This document shows, one piece after another, positions 1 through 6,839 of a DNA stretch of 6,840 bases. The position numbers and the translations under genes were made by a program. Position 1 is the first letter of the stretch. The number at the start of each line of letters is the position of its first letter. The stretch is from an uncultured Dehalococcoidia bacterium. Lineage in GTDB: Bacteria > Chloroflexota > Dehalococcoidia > Tepidiformales > Tepidiformaceae. The DNA lies in assembly GCA_937864275.1 (NCBI GenBank), contig CALMIW010000440.1, positions 1 to 6,840 of the forward strand. The letters run 5' to 3'. Below the pieces are notes generated by a model. It was not told where the DNA came from and searched no databases. It worked only from the letters and a program-made list of their open reading frames with translations.

Positions 1-110
1 AGCACGCCAAACACCGTCCACATGATCTTGCCCTTGCCGCCCGACAAGCTTGTGCCGCCGATCACGGTGGCCCCAACCACGTCTAGCAGCAGGGTGGAAC
101 CTAGTGTGGG
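1..110 (-). pseudogene. Headless fragment of a ribose-type ABC transporter permease (RbsC/BPD_transp_2 family)
   Basis: Reading the minus strand in the frame with codons beginning at 110, 107 and so on gives about 36 residues ending at the window edge. They include DVVGATVIGGTSLSGGKG followed by KIMWTVFGV. The IGGTSLxGGKG loop is a hallmark of the sugar ABC permeases of the RbsC/XylH type, where it lies in the C-terminal third of a protein of about 320 residues. These permeases form the membrane channel for periplasmic-binding-protein-dependent sugar uptake. Here everything upstream of that block is missing: the frame runs into the coding sequence of the neighbouring membrane protein with no start codon or ribosome site suited to a complete permease. 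It is therefore a 5'-truncated remnant, or one side of a recombination or assembly joint. The downstream part lies outside the window. The family call is fairly sure; the reason for the truncation is not. Confidence 0.6.
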
Positions 111-1036
111 CCGGCCAGCCGCCAGGCGCGCCGCAGCCCGAGGACGGCGAGCAGCGGGAGGGCGAGGCCGAGCGGGCTGGTGGTGTAGCTGAGGAAGGCG
201 TCCCATCCCCATTCGCGGACGCGCTGTTCGCGCCCGATGTCCTGGAGCAACGTCAGGTAGTTGTACGGACCGTAGAGCTCGGGGAAGCGGCGGATGTCTT
301 CGGGCATGGTGGCGAAGTAGGCGGCGTCTCCGTTCTGCTGAGGGCCGCCCAGGCGGAGGGCGACGAGGGTGGGAGCGGCAGGGCCGAGGACCGCCGCACA
401 GCGGACGAGGAAACGCCAGTCGAAGGGGCGGCGAACGTTCAGGCAGAAGTAGAGCGGCGCAGCCAGGAGCACCGATTCCTTCGTGACGGCACCGGCGAGG
501 ATGACGGCCCCGAAGAGATAGAGCCTCTTTTCGAGGGCGGCCCAGAAGGCGAGCGAGACAAGGAGGAAGGCTACCCCGTCCGGGATCCAGAAGTCCGCGA
601 GGATGAACTTGGCGGCCCAGCCGAGCGAGAAGAACAGGAAGAGACCGACTGCCGCCGCCACTGGCGAGTGGCCGCGCCCGCGGGCCAGGAGGTAGAGGAC
701 GGCGCCGGTGGCCCAGACGGCCGCGAGGGTGATGCTGAAGAAGCTGGCCTGGAGGCTGAACGGCGACCAGCCCGCGAGCGCGGGGACGAGCACGCGCCAG
801 CAGTACGGGGCCAGCCGGAATTCGAAGAGGCCCTGTTCGGCCATGAGCCGGTAGAGATGGCGATCCCAGCCAGGGTCGTTGTAGAGCGCCGTGCCCTCGG
901 TCTTGAGCTCCGTGAAGGCAAGAATCAGGGCGACGGCGAGGGCGCTGAGGAGCGCGCCGGTGATGATGTCACGCATGCGGGCGCCACCGGCGGGATCGTC
1001 GATCGCAGACCACCAGCGGCGGTTCACCGTAGACAC
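101..1036 (-). CDS. Polytopic membrane protein of unknown function, possibly truncated at its C-terminus
   Basis: The product is 311 residues from a GTG start at 1036. An internal ATG at 974-976 (residue 21), just before the first membrane segment, is an equally plausible start, and neither has a strong Shine-Dalgarno. About seven hydrophobic segments are visible, near residues 25-42, 94-117, 123-145, 152-167, 171-197, 208-227 and 282-301. An extracytoplasmic-looking loop at 45-90 contains NDPGWDRHLY and RLAPYCWRVLVP, and a TKES motif sits at 185-188. An Arg-rich loop of the YCWRVLVP kind and a later KE pair recall multi-pass glycosyltransferase-like proteins (PMT/GT87 type), but I cannot assign a family. 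It lies 18 bp after the 453-residue protein and is probably the last gene of the galU operon, so a role in envelope glycan or lipid-linked sugar handling is a guess. The frame ends at a TAG at the edge of the foreign permease fragment, so the native C-terminus may be missing. Confidence 0.75.
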   Translation of the reverse strand: MSTVNRRWWSAIDDPAGGARMRDIITGALLSALAVALILAFTELKTEGTALYNDPGWDRHLYRLMAEQGLFEFRLAPYCWRVLVPALAGWSPFSLQASFFSITLAAVWATGAVLYLLARGRGHSPVAAAVGLFLFFSLGWAAKFILADFWIPDGVAFLLVSLAFWAALEKRLYLFGAVILAGAVTKESVLLAAPLYFCLNVRRPFDWRFLVRCAAVLGPAAPTLVALRLGGPQQNGDAAYFATMPEDIRRFPELYGPYNYLTLLQDIGREQRVREWGWDAFLSYTTSPLGLALPLLAVLGLRRAWRLAGPH

Positions 1037-1054
1037 CGCATTGGGGCGCAGCTG

Positions 1055-2415
1055 TTAGAAGATCGGACCAGTGCTGGCCGATTCCTCGGGCGCTTCGCCG
1101 AGGAAGGTCTCCTGGGTGAGGAGCCCGTAGCCCTGGACGAGGCGTCGCCGGAAGGCGAGCAGCTGGGCGTCATCGGCTCCGGCGAGCGTGCGCTTGATGA
1201 GTTCAAAGAGCGTGCGCGTGGAGACAAGGCTGTAGCGGTAATTCTCGCAGGCGACGCGGAGGGGCATGCTGAGTTCCTCTTCCCGCTGTTCCGGGTCCTT
1301 CTCCCGGTAGCCGTTGGCGATGACGATGCCCTTGAGCGATTCCGATTGCTTGAGGAGGTGGTCTTCGAGGCGGCGCTGGAGGCGGATGTAGGGCCACTCG
1401 ACAACCTGCTCGCGCGCGCTTTCGAGTTCGACGAACGCGCGGACGCCTTCGTGCTCGAGGGTGATTGGCTCGCCGGCCGTGTGCTCGACGGTGAAGCCGA
1501 GAAGGCGGAGCGCTTCGACGACTGCGCCAGCGAAGGGCTGGCCGCCTTCCCACAGGAGCCTGCGGTGGCGGGCGAGGCTGTCGTGGCGCTCACGGATGGC
1601 GACGACGCGAGATTCGGCTTCGGCGGCGGCGGACTGGGCTTCCTCGAGTTCGGCTTCGACCTGTTCGAGCCCGGGGAGCGCCTGGGTGCGCAGCCAATAC
1701 GGCTCCTGGGCGCCGAACTCGCTCCCGGCGTGGCGGACGCAGGCATCGACGAGGGACTGGGCGAGGTCGGTGCGGTTCGCATAGGGGTTATCGGCCATGA
1801 CCGGGAGGAAGAGGACGCGGCCGCCAAGGACCGGGAACTCGACGGCGATGGGGATGCCGGCGCCGCCGGTGGCGAGCACGCGGCCCGTGCGCCTGACCTC
1901 GGCCTGGCGGTCATCGAACATGGCGCGATAGCCGACGTCGTTCCGGTGCTCGCGCAGGACGGTGATGAACGGGTGTTCTTCAAAGCCGGCGATGCGGACG
2001 GTCTTGCCTTCGGCGGGCTTGAGGTAGGGCGGGCCCCATGAGAGGCCGCCGGGTGCGGGGAGCCAGTGATAGCGGTCGAGGCCCTCGAAGCCGAGGATGC
2101 CGCCCTGGACGGCGTCTGGCCGGGCGAAGACGACGACGAGACCGCCGGTATCGAGCAGGCGGCGTGTCTCATCGGCACGGCGGCGGAACTGGTCGTGCGC
2201 GCTGACAGCGGAGGCAGTCGTGGGCGCGTTGATGATCGGTCGTCCGTCGAAGGCTTCGAATTCAGTGCCTTCTTCGGCGAGGTCCTTCGCCGCTTTGGTG
2301 ACGCTGGCAGGGTCGACGATCAGCGCGTCGTAGTCGTTGTAACTCGGCGCGGTGAGCGGGTTGTAGTTATCGACCGCCATGTTGGGAAGCGGGAAGCCGA
2401 TCGAGAGAATGCGCA

Positions 2416-2416
<1 letters not shown>
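1055..2416 (-). CDS. Unrecognised 453-residue protein: alpha/beta N-domain, coiled coil, PD-(D/E)XK-like C-domain
   Basis: I do not recognise a named family for the whole protein. Residues 1-230 look like an alpha/beta domain: DYDALIVDP (28-36), GGLVVVFARPD (91-101) and GGRVLFLPV (198-206) are hydrophobic strands in a pattern reminiscent of class I glutamine amidotransferase-like or ThuA-like folds, with no obvious Cys-His-Glu triad. Residues 248-284 are rich in Glu, Ala and Arg and should form a coiled coil. Residues 286-410 match the layout of PD-(D/E)XK nuclease-like domains: LLWEGGQPFAGAVVEALRLL, then GFTVE, then FVELES (328-333), LKGIVIANGY (361-370) and a final helix after SLVSTRTLFELI. 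The position expected for catalytic Lys is Glu332. The ATG is well placed: AAGGTG lies 7 nt upstream inside galU and the start overlaps the galU stop by one base, which indicates translational coupling. No signal peptide is seen, so it is probably cytoplasmic. Confidence 0.85.
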
Positions 2417-3291
<875 letters not shown>

Positions 3292-3326
3292 ACGGGGAGC
3301 ATGGTACGACGGGGGTTGCCGCTGGA

Positions 3327-3355
3327 TATACAGAAAGTGGCTCTGCTGGTACTAT
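3327..3355 (+). promoter_or_regulatory. Candidate sigma-70-type promoter for infC-rpmI-rplT
   Basis: TATACA at 3327-3332 and TACTAT at 3350-3355 each match four of six consensus bases and are separated by exactly 17 bp. Transcription would begin near 3362, giving a leader of about 26 nt before the infC TTG. That leaves no room for the long L20-binding leader known from Bacillus or E. coli. The element lies in the 96-bp region between divergent galU and infC. No equally good minus-strand promoter for galU was found there. This is a pattern match by eye only. Confidence 0.35.
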
Positions 3356-3379
3356 TCGAAGCTGTCTATCTTTTCCCGG

Positions 3380-3383
3380 GGAG
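3380..3383 (+). promoter_or_regulatory. Ribosome binding site that sets the infC TTG start
   Basis: GGAG, part of a GGGGAG run at 3378-3383, lies 4 nt before the TTG at 3388. It is the only Shine-Dalgarno-like element near the conserved N-terminus of IF3 and supports TTG over the ATG far upstream at 3286. The spacing is short, so confidence is moderate. Confidence 0.5.
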
Positions 3384-3387
3384 CAGT

Positions 3388-4122
3388 TTGAGGAAGCGAT
3401 CGAAAGTTCCACCAAAGCCGGCACCACCAGAGCCGCGAATTAACGAACGAATCCGTGTGCCGGAAGTTCGTCTGATCGACGAAGAGGGACGCCAGGTTGG
3501 CGTCGTCCGCACGGCTGAAGCACTCAACATGGCGCGCGAGCGCGAAGTTGACCTGGTGGAAGTGGCTGCTCAGGCAAGCCCTCCCGTGGCGCGCCTGATG
3601 GACTTCGGCCGCTTCAAGTACGAGCAATCGAAGAAGGAACGAGAAGCCAAGAAGCATCAGCAGAACGTGCAGCTCCGCGAAGTGCGGATGAAGCCGAAGA
3701 TTGACGACCACGACGTGGACTTCAAGACGCGGACGGCTGCGAAGCTGCTGAAGCAGGGCGACAAGGTGAAGGTCACGGTCATGTTCCGCGGGCGCGAGAT
3801 AACGCACCCGCAGATCGGCAAGGCATTGCTCGACCGCGTACTGCGCAGCCTGGAAGACATCGCGATGCTCGAGAAGGACGCGATGCTCGAAGGGCGGCAC
3901 ATGACCATCATTCTCGCTCCGGACAAGAAGAAGATGGCGGCGAAGGCTCGTGCCGCTGCTGCAGCCGCCGGCGGCGTTGCCGTGGCGGAAGAGGAAGAAG
4001 AGGACGAGGCCATCCTCGCCGCCGCGGAGGCAGCTCCGGTGGTGGGCGAAGAAGAAGACGATGACGACGTCGACGTTGATGACAACGACGAAGACGACGA
4101 CGACGAATCGACAGGAGACTGA
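3388..4122 (+). CDS. infC: Translation initiation factor IF-3 with a long acidic C-terminal tail
   Basis: IF3 binds the 30S subunit, blocks premature 50S joining and checks the initiator tRNA-start codon pairing. From the TTG at 3388 the product is 244 residues. Residues 17-100 are the N-domain and linker (INERI, RLIDEEG, DLVEVAAQASPPVARLMDFG, then the Lys-rich helix KYEQSKKEREAKKHQQ). Residues 101-182 are the C-domain (MKPKIDDHD, GDKVKVTVMFRGREITH, EGRHMTIILAP). This core is the normal family length of about 170-180. It is followed by 62 extra residues: an Ala-rich helix-like stretch (183-199), EEEEED (201-206), another Ala-rich stretch, and an Asp/Glu run at 221-240 in which 17 of 20 residues are acidic. 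A rare start codon is typical of infC, which autoregulates through IF3's discrimination against such codons. The gene heads the cluster with rpmI and rplT; its last codons carry the rpmI ribosome site. Confidence 0.95.
   Translation: MRKRSKVPPKPAPPEPRINERIRVPEVRLIDEEGRQVGVVRTAEALNMAREREVDLVEVAAQASPPVARLMDFGRFKYEQSKKEREAKKHQQNVQLREVRMKPKIDDHDVDFKTRTAAKLLKQGDKVKVTVMFRGREITHPQIGKALLDRVLRSLEDIAMLEKDAMLEGRHMTIILAPDKKKMAAKARAAAAAAGGVAVAEEEEEDEAILAAAEAAPVVGEEEDDDDVDVDDNDEDDDDESTGD
4048..4107 (+). repeat. infC: Low-complexity GAA/GAY codon tract encoding the IF3 acidic tail
   Basis: This 60-base in-frame tract is almost entirely GAA, GAC and GAT codons and encodes residues 221-240 of IF3, of which 17 are Asp or Glu. 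Such trinucleotide-like tracts can change length by slippage, so tail length may differ between strains. Mixed GAC, GAT and GAA codons argue that it is maintained as protein sequence and is not a pure microsatellite. Confidence 0.6.
4113..4117 (+). promoter_or_regulatory. Ribosome binding site of rpmI inside the end of infC
   Basis: AGGAG lies 7 nt before the TTG at 4125 and overlaps the last sense codons of infC. The good match and spacing fix TTG as the L35 start despite the absence of ATG, and they tie L35 synthesis to ribosomes finishing IF3. Confidence 0.7.
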
Positions 4123-4124
4123 CA

Positions 4125-4322
4125 TTGCCGAAGCTGAAGACCCACAAGGGCGCAGCAAGCCGCTTCCGCGTAACGGGCAGCGGCAAGATCATGCGTATGC
4201 AGGGAAGCCGTAACAACTTCCGCCGCAAGAAGCGCCAGCCCGTGACCGTGAAGTTTGGCCGCACCGTCGAGGTAGCCGCCACGCACGCCGATATCGTGAA
4301 GAGGTTGCTGGCAGGCCAGTAG
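4125..4322 (+). CDS. rpmI: 50S ribosomal protein L35
   Basis: L35 is a small basic protein of the large ribosomal subunit. The 65 residues begin MPKLKTHKGAASRFRVTGSG, the standard bacterial L35 N-terminus, and contain the Arg/Lys-rich core NNFRRKKRQ. The length matches the family (about 64-66). The start is TTG, supported by the AGGAG seven bases upstream and by the conserved Pro-Lys-Leu-Lys-Thr-His-Lys opening immediately after it. The gene begins 2 bp after the infC stop and ends 30 bp before rplT, the usual infC-rpmI-rplT order. In several bacteria this operon is repressed by L20 binding the mRNA; I see no obvious L20 pseudoknot site in the short gaps here. Confidence 0.97.
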   Translation: MPKLKTHKGAASRFRVTGSGKIMRMQGSRNNFRRKKRQPVTVKFGRTVEVAATHADIVKRLLAGQ

Positions 4323-4352
4323 GCCCGGCGGCATTCCAGGGAGAACCAGACC

Positions 4353-4709
4353 ATGAGCCGAGTCAAGCGTGGCGTCACGTCGCATCGCCGCCACAAGAAG
4401 ATCCTCTCGCTGACGAAGGGCCACGCCGGCCAGCGTCACCGTCTCATCAAGCGCGCGAACGAAAGCATGCTGCATTCGCTTCGCTACAACTGGGTGGACC
4501 GGCGCGACAAGAAGGGCGACTTCCGCGAACTGTGGATCATGCGCATCAATGCCGCGGCCCGGCTGCACGGTTTGACCTACAGCCGCCTCATCTTCGGACT
4601 GAAGAAGGCCGGCGTTGAGTTGGACCGAAAGTCGCTCGCCGACCTGGCCGTGACGCGGCCGGACGCGTTCGAGGGACTCGTGGGCCAGGCCAAGGCCGCG
4701 CTCGCGTAG
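4353..4709 (+). CDS. rplT: 50S ribosomal protein L20
   Basis: L20 binds 23S rRNA early and is essential for assembly of the large subunit; in many bacteria it also represses its own operon. The 118 residues match the family length. Visible signatures are the basic N-terminal arm (SRVKRGVTSHRRHKKIL, then KGHAGQRHRL), the RRDKKGDFRELWIMRINAAA segment (residues 50-69) and the LTYSRLIFGLKKAGVELDRK motif (74-93). The ATG is preceded by AGGGAG ending 9 nt upstream, a good ribosome site. It is the last gene of the cluster: a strong hairpin terminator starts 17 bp after its stop. Confidence 0.98.
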   Translation: MSRVKRGVTSHRRHKKILSLTKGHAGQRHRLIKRANESMLHSLRYNWVDRRDKKGDFRELWIMRINAAARLHGLTYSRLIFGLKKAGVELDRKSLADLAVTRPDAFEGLVGQAKAALA

Positions 4710-4726
4710 TTCAACGCCAGTTTCGA

Positions 4727-4770
4727 ATCACAAGAAAGGCGCCCCGTCCGGGGCGCCTTTCTTTCGTGAT
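4727..4770. terminator. Strong symmetrical intrinsic terminator shared by two convergent operons
   Basis: Bases 4732-4746 and 4749-4763 form a perfect 15-bp inverted repeat with a GC-rich centre (GGCGCCCCG). Allowing four loop bases, 14 pairs form. The outer bases ATCAC (4727-4731) and GTGAT (4766-4770) extend the stem across a 2-nt bulge. The flanks of the core supply an A-run on one side and TTTCTTT on the other, so it can stop transcription from rplT on the plus strand and from the ABC-2 permease gene on the minus strand. Confidence 0.9.
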
Positions 4771-4804
4771 CCCGTCCGGGCGCACCCGGGAGACGGTTGT
4801 GGTA

Positions 4805-5584
4805 TCAGGAACCGGAGTAGGTGAGCTTCGGCGTGCGCGAGAGACCGAGGAGATAGGTGGCGGCGGCCAACGTTCCGAGGATGGTGAAATCGATGCCGAG
4901 CCCGATGAACGTGGCGTCGCTGGATGCGTAGACCGCGAGTTCAAGTGCATCGACCGCGTAGGTCAACGGATTCGCCAGGGCGAGGACCCGGAGCCAGGCC
5001 GGGAGTCCGTCGATCGGGAAGAACGCGCCGGAGAAGAAGAGCAGCGGGAAGAGGGCGAGGTTCATGAGCAGGTGGAAACCCTGCATCGTCTGGATTCGCG
5101 AAGCGAGCGCCTGGGCAAGACCGGTGAGCATCAAGTTGAGGAGGACGATCGCCGCGACAGCGATGAGCAGGCCGGGGATGACGCCGTACTGCCATTCGAA
5201 GTCCACGAACGGGGCGGCCACCAGCAGGACGACCATGGCCTGGATGACCCCGATGACGAGCGCCGCGAGCGACTTCCCGAGGAGGAGCGCCCGCGGGTGG
5301 AGCGGTGCTGAGAGCAGGAGACGAAGCAGCCCGCTATCGCGGTCGCGATAGTACGAGGCGCTTGAAAAGGTCGAAGAGAAGACCGACGTCATGACCACGG
5401 CGCCGGCGACGAGATAGGCGGTGAAGTTGCCATCCGGGAGGTTCGATGGCTCAAGGCCCTGGGACACGCCATTCCCGAGAAAGACGAGGAAGAGCAGCGG
5501 CGTGAACATCGAGCTGTAGAGCTGGCTGCGGGAGCGGACGACGGCCATCAGGTCGCGGCTGGCGATGACAAGCGCTCCGCTCAT
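4805..5584 (-). CDS. ABC-2 type transporter permease
   Basis: This is the membrane half of an ABC exporter, in the broad ABC-2 family that includes DrrB and NodJ. The 259 residues show a short amphipathic N-terminus and about six hydrophobic segments, near 23-40, 55-73, 101-125, 134-158, 170-190 and 226-247. Two family hallmarks are visible: the cytoplasmic RDRDSGLLRLLLSAPLHPRA (80-99) between segments 2 and 3, and NPLTYAVDALE (205-215) before the last segment. The ATG overlaps the stop of the upstream ATPase gene (ATGA), and GGGGAG lies 8 nt upstream, so the two are co-translated and should assemble as one transporter, probably as homodimers of each subunit. Cargo cannot be told from sequence: drugs, lipids and polysaccharides are all moved by this family. 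The gene ends 35 bp from the shared terminator. Confidence 0.92.
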   Translation of the reverse strand: MSGALVIASRDLMAVVRSRSQLYSSMFTPLLFLVFLGNGVSQGLEPSNLPDGNFTAYLVAGAVVMTSVFSSTFSSASYYRDRDSGLLRLLLSAPLHPRALLLGKSLAALVIGVIQAMVVLLVAAPFVDFEWQYGVIPGLLIAVAAIVLLNLMLTGLAQALASRIQTMQGFHLLMNLALFPLLFFSGAFFPIDGLPAWLRVLALANPLTYAVDALELAVYASSDATFIGLGIDFTILGTLAAATYLLGLSRTPKLTYSGS

Positions 5585-6507
5585 CCGACTCGCTCCCCGG
5601 CGCGGCGCTGGACGTGCTGGAAGTAGGCGTCTTCGAGCGAAGCGGTGGCGATAGTCACCGAACGGATCTCGCCGGGCGCCAGGTCGAAGAGGCGGGGGAC
5701 GAAGGTGGAGGCGTCGTCTGTGGTGACGGCAACGACATCTCCGTCGCGGGCGACCTCTCCGGCACCGTCCCAGGCAGTCACCCGTGCGAGTTGCTCGCTC
5801 GAGACGCCGGGCCAGGTGATGCGGACCGACTCGCGCCTGAGCCCGGCTTTGAGCTGCGCCGGCGTGCCAGCGACCACGACCCGTCCGGACTGGATGAAAG
5901 CGACCGCATCGCAGACGGAGTCGGCCTCGCCGAGGTCGTTCGTGGCGAGGAGGATGGTGACCTTTTCGGCAGAAGCGCGGAGGGTATTCCAGAGGATTGC
6001 GCGCTCCTCGGCGTCGATGCCGGTGGTCGGCTCATCCAGGAGGAGAAGTTCAGGCCGGTGGAGGAGGGCGCGGGCGACCTCCAGTCGGCGGCGCATGCCG
6101 CCGGAGAGGCTCGAGACAGGGTCTCGGGCGCGTTCGCCGAGGCCGAAGCGCGCCAGCAGTTCAGGGATGCGCGTCTTTAGATCCACGGCGGACAGGCCGA
6201 AGAGCTTCCCCGCGAAGCGGAGGTACTCAGCGGCGCGCATCAGGGGGTCGGCGGTGTTCTCCTGGAAGACCGTGGCCACGCGACCGCGGAGCGCACGCGA
6301 GGGAGGGCCGCCGAGGACCTCGAGCGACCCGGACTCCGGCGTTTCCATCGCAGCGAGCATGGCGATAAACGTGCTCTTGCCGCTTCCGTTCGGGCCGAGG
6401 AGCCCGAAGACCCCGCCGGTGGGAACATCAAGCGAGAAGCCATCGAGCGCGCGGCGTTCGCCGTAGGTGCGGGTGATGTTCGCGGCGCGGAGGGCGAAGT
6501 CGGGCAC
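5581..6507 (-). CDS. ABC exporter ATP-binding protein (DrrA-like)
   Basis: This is the ATPase that powers the adjacent ABC-2 permease. From the GTG at 6507 it has 308 residues. Motifs in order are Walker A GPNGSGKST (38-46), Q-loop Gln82 in VFQEN, signature LSGGM (134-138), Walker B LLLLDEP (154-160) and a switch region LLATNDLGEAD (186-195). Residues 220-308 form the extra C-terminal domain of DrrA-type ATPases, ending in the usual SLEDAYF. The switch position normally held by His is Asn190; DrrA-type proteins often carry Gln there. GTG was chosen because conserved sequence begins just after it (FALRAANITRTYG). The open frame extends upstream to a TTG at 6588, but that extension would overlap yggT and is Pro/Ser-rich and unconserved in character. 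No clear Shine-Dalgarno precedes the GTG. It is separated from yggT by 55 bp and overlaps the permease start by 4 bp. Confidence 0.93.
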   Translation of the reverse strand: MPDFALRAANITRTYGERRALDGFSLDVPTGGVFGLLGPNGSGKSTFIAMLAAMETPESGSLEVLGGPPSRALRGRVATVFQENTADPLMRAAEYLRFAGKLFGLSAVDLKTRIPELLARFGLGERARDPVSSLSGGMRRRLEVARALLHRPELLLLDEPTTGIDAEERAILWNTLRASAEKVTILLATNDLGEADSVCDAVAFIQSGRVVVAGTPAQLKAGLRRESVRITWPGVSSEQLARVTAWDGAGEVARDGDVVAVTTDDASTFVPRLFDLAPGEIRSVTIATASLEDAYFQHVQRRAGERVG

Positions 6508-6562
6508 GGAAAGAGTGTCCCACAGGGGTTCGCGAGGGGATACGGGAAGCGGCCGGCAGGAA

Positions 6563-6826
6563 CTAAGCCGGGGCGACGAGCATGGCAACCATGTACTGCA
6601 TAACGATGAGTAGCATCATGGCGATCATGGGGCTCAAGTCGAGCATGCCGTTGCCGGGCATGACGCGGCGGATGGGCTCGATGATCGGCTCGGTCACCCG
6701 GAAGAGCATCTGGTAGAGCGGGCTCGACTGGTCGACCGGGAACCAGCTCAGCAGCGACCGTGCGATGACCGCCCACATCAGGATGCTGAGGAACGTTATG
6801 GTGAGTTGGGCAATGTAGGGGTTTAT
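6563..6826 (-). CDS. YggT-family small membrane protein (single-repeat form)
   Basis: YggT proteins are small inner-membrane proteins of poorly defined role, linked to osmotic tolerance in E. coli and to cell-division gene clusters elsewhere. The family pattern is clear: RSLLSWFPVDQSSPLYQ, then FRVTEPIIEPIRRVMP and LDLSPMIAMMLL, i.e. one YGGT repeat flanked by two membrane helices. The first ATG, GTG or TTG in frame is ATG at 6778, which would give 71 residues but cut the first helix in half. Upstream in-frame codons read NPYIAQLTITFLSIL, a natural helix start, as far as an ATA at 6826 that lies 9 nt after GGAG (6836-6839). I therefore extend it to ATA, giving 87 residues, a usual length. The alternatives are ATG 6778 or a sequence error turning ATG into ATA. 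An in-frame TAG at 6833-6835 rules out a longer form. Confidence 0.8.
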   Translation of the reverse strand: MNPYIAQLTITFLSILMWAVIARSLLSWFPVDQSSPLYQMLFRVTEPIIEPIRRVMPGNGMLDLSPMIAMMLLIVMQYMVAMLVAPA

Positions 6827-6835
6827 GGCGCACTA

Positions 6836-6839
6836 CTCC
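6836..6839 (-). promoter_or_regulatory. Ribosome binding site suggesting an AUA start for the YggT gene
   Basis: On the minus strand GGAG lies at 6839-6836, 9 nt before the ATA at 6826. It is the only Shine-Dalgarno-like element near the expected YggT N-terminus, and it supports translation beginning upstream of the ATG at 6778. It touches the window edge, so its full context is not visible. Confidence 0.4.

Noticed and set aside
50..2041. A 663-codon open frame on the plus strand, the longest in the window.
   Set aside because: It lies antisense to two well-formed minus-strand genes, runs across their 18-bp gap and the permease joint, and has a repetitive Glu/Gly/Ala/Arg composition with no domain. 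This is the usual mirror frame of GC-rich coding sequence.
1024..2178. A 384-codon minus-strand frame inside the 453-residue gene.
   Set aside because: Its product is almost entirely Ser, Pro, Ala and Arg, typical of an out-of-frame reading; the overlapping frame has a coupled start and recognisable structure.
3292..3387. A possible L20-responsive leader or riboswitch before infC.
   Set aside because: With the predicted start site the leader is only about 26 nt, and I found no stable stem or pseudoknot pattern in the 96-bp gap.
3657..4568. A 303-codon minus-strand frame across infC, rpmI and rplT.
   Set aside because: It is antisense to three universally conserved genes; the Ser-rich run is just the complement of the acidic IF3 codons.
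4771..4795. A small hairpin (CCGGG/CCCGG) just after the main terminator.
   Set aside because: Only five pairs and no T-run; too weak to call as a separate element.
4766..5311. A plus-strand frame of 181 codons opposite the ABC-2 permease.
   Set aside because: It is a Glu/Arg-rich mirror frame of a clear membrane-protein gene, with no ribosome site and no recognisable domain.
6508..6588. Extension of the ABC ATPase to a TTG at 6588.
   Set aside because: It would overlap the YggT gene by 26 bp and add a Pro/Ser-rich stretch absent from ABC ATPases; the GTG at 6507 abuts the conserved domain.
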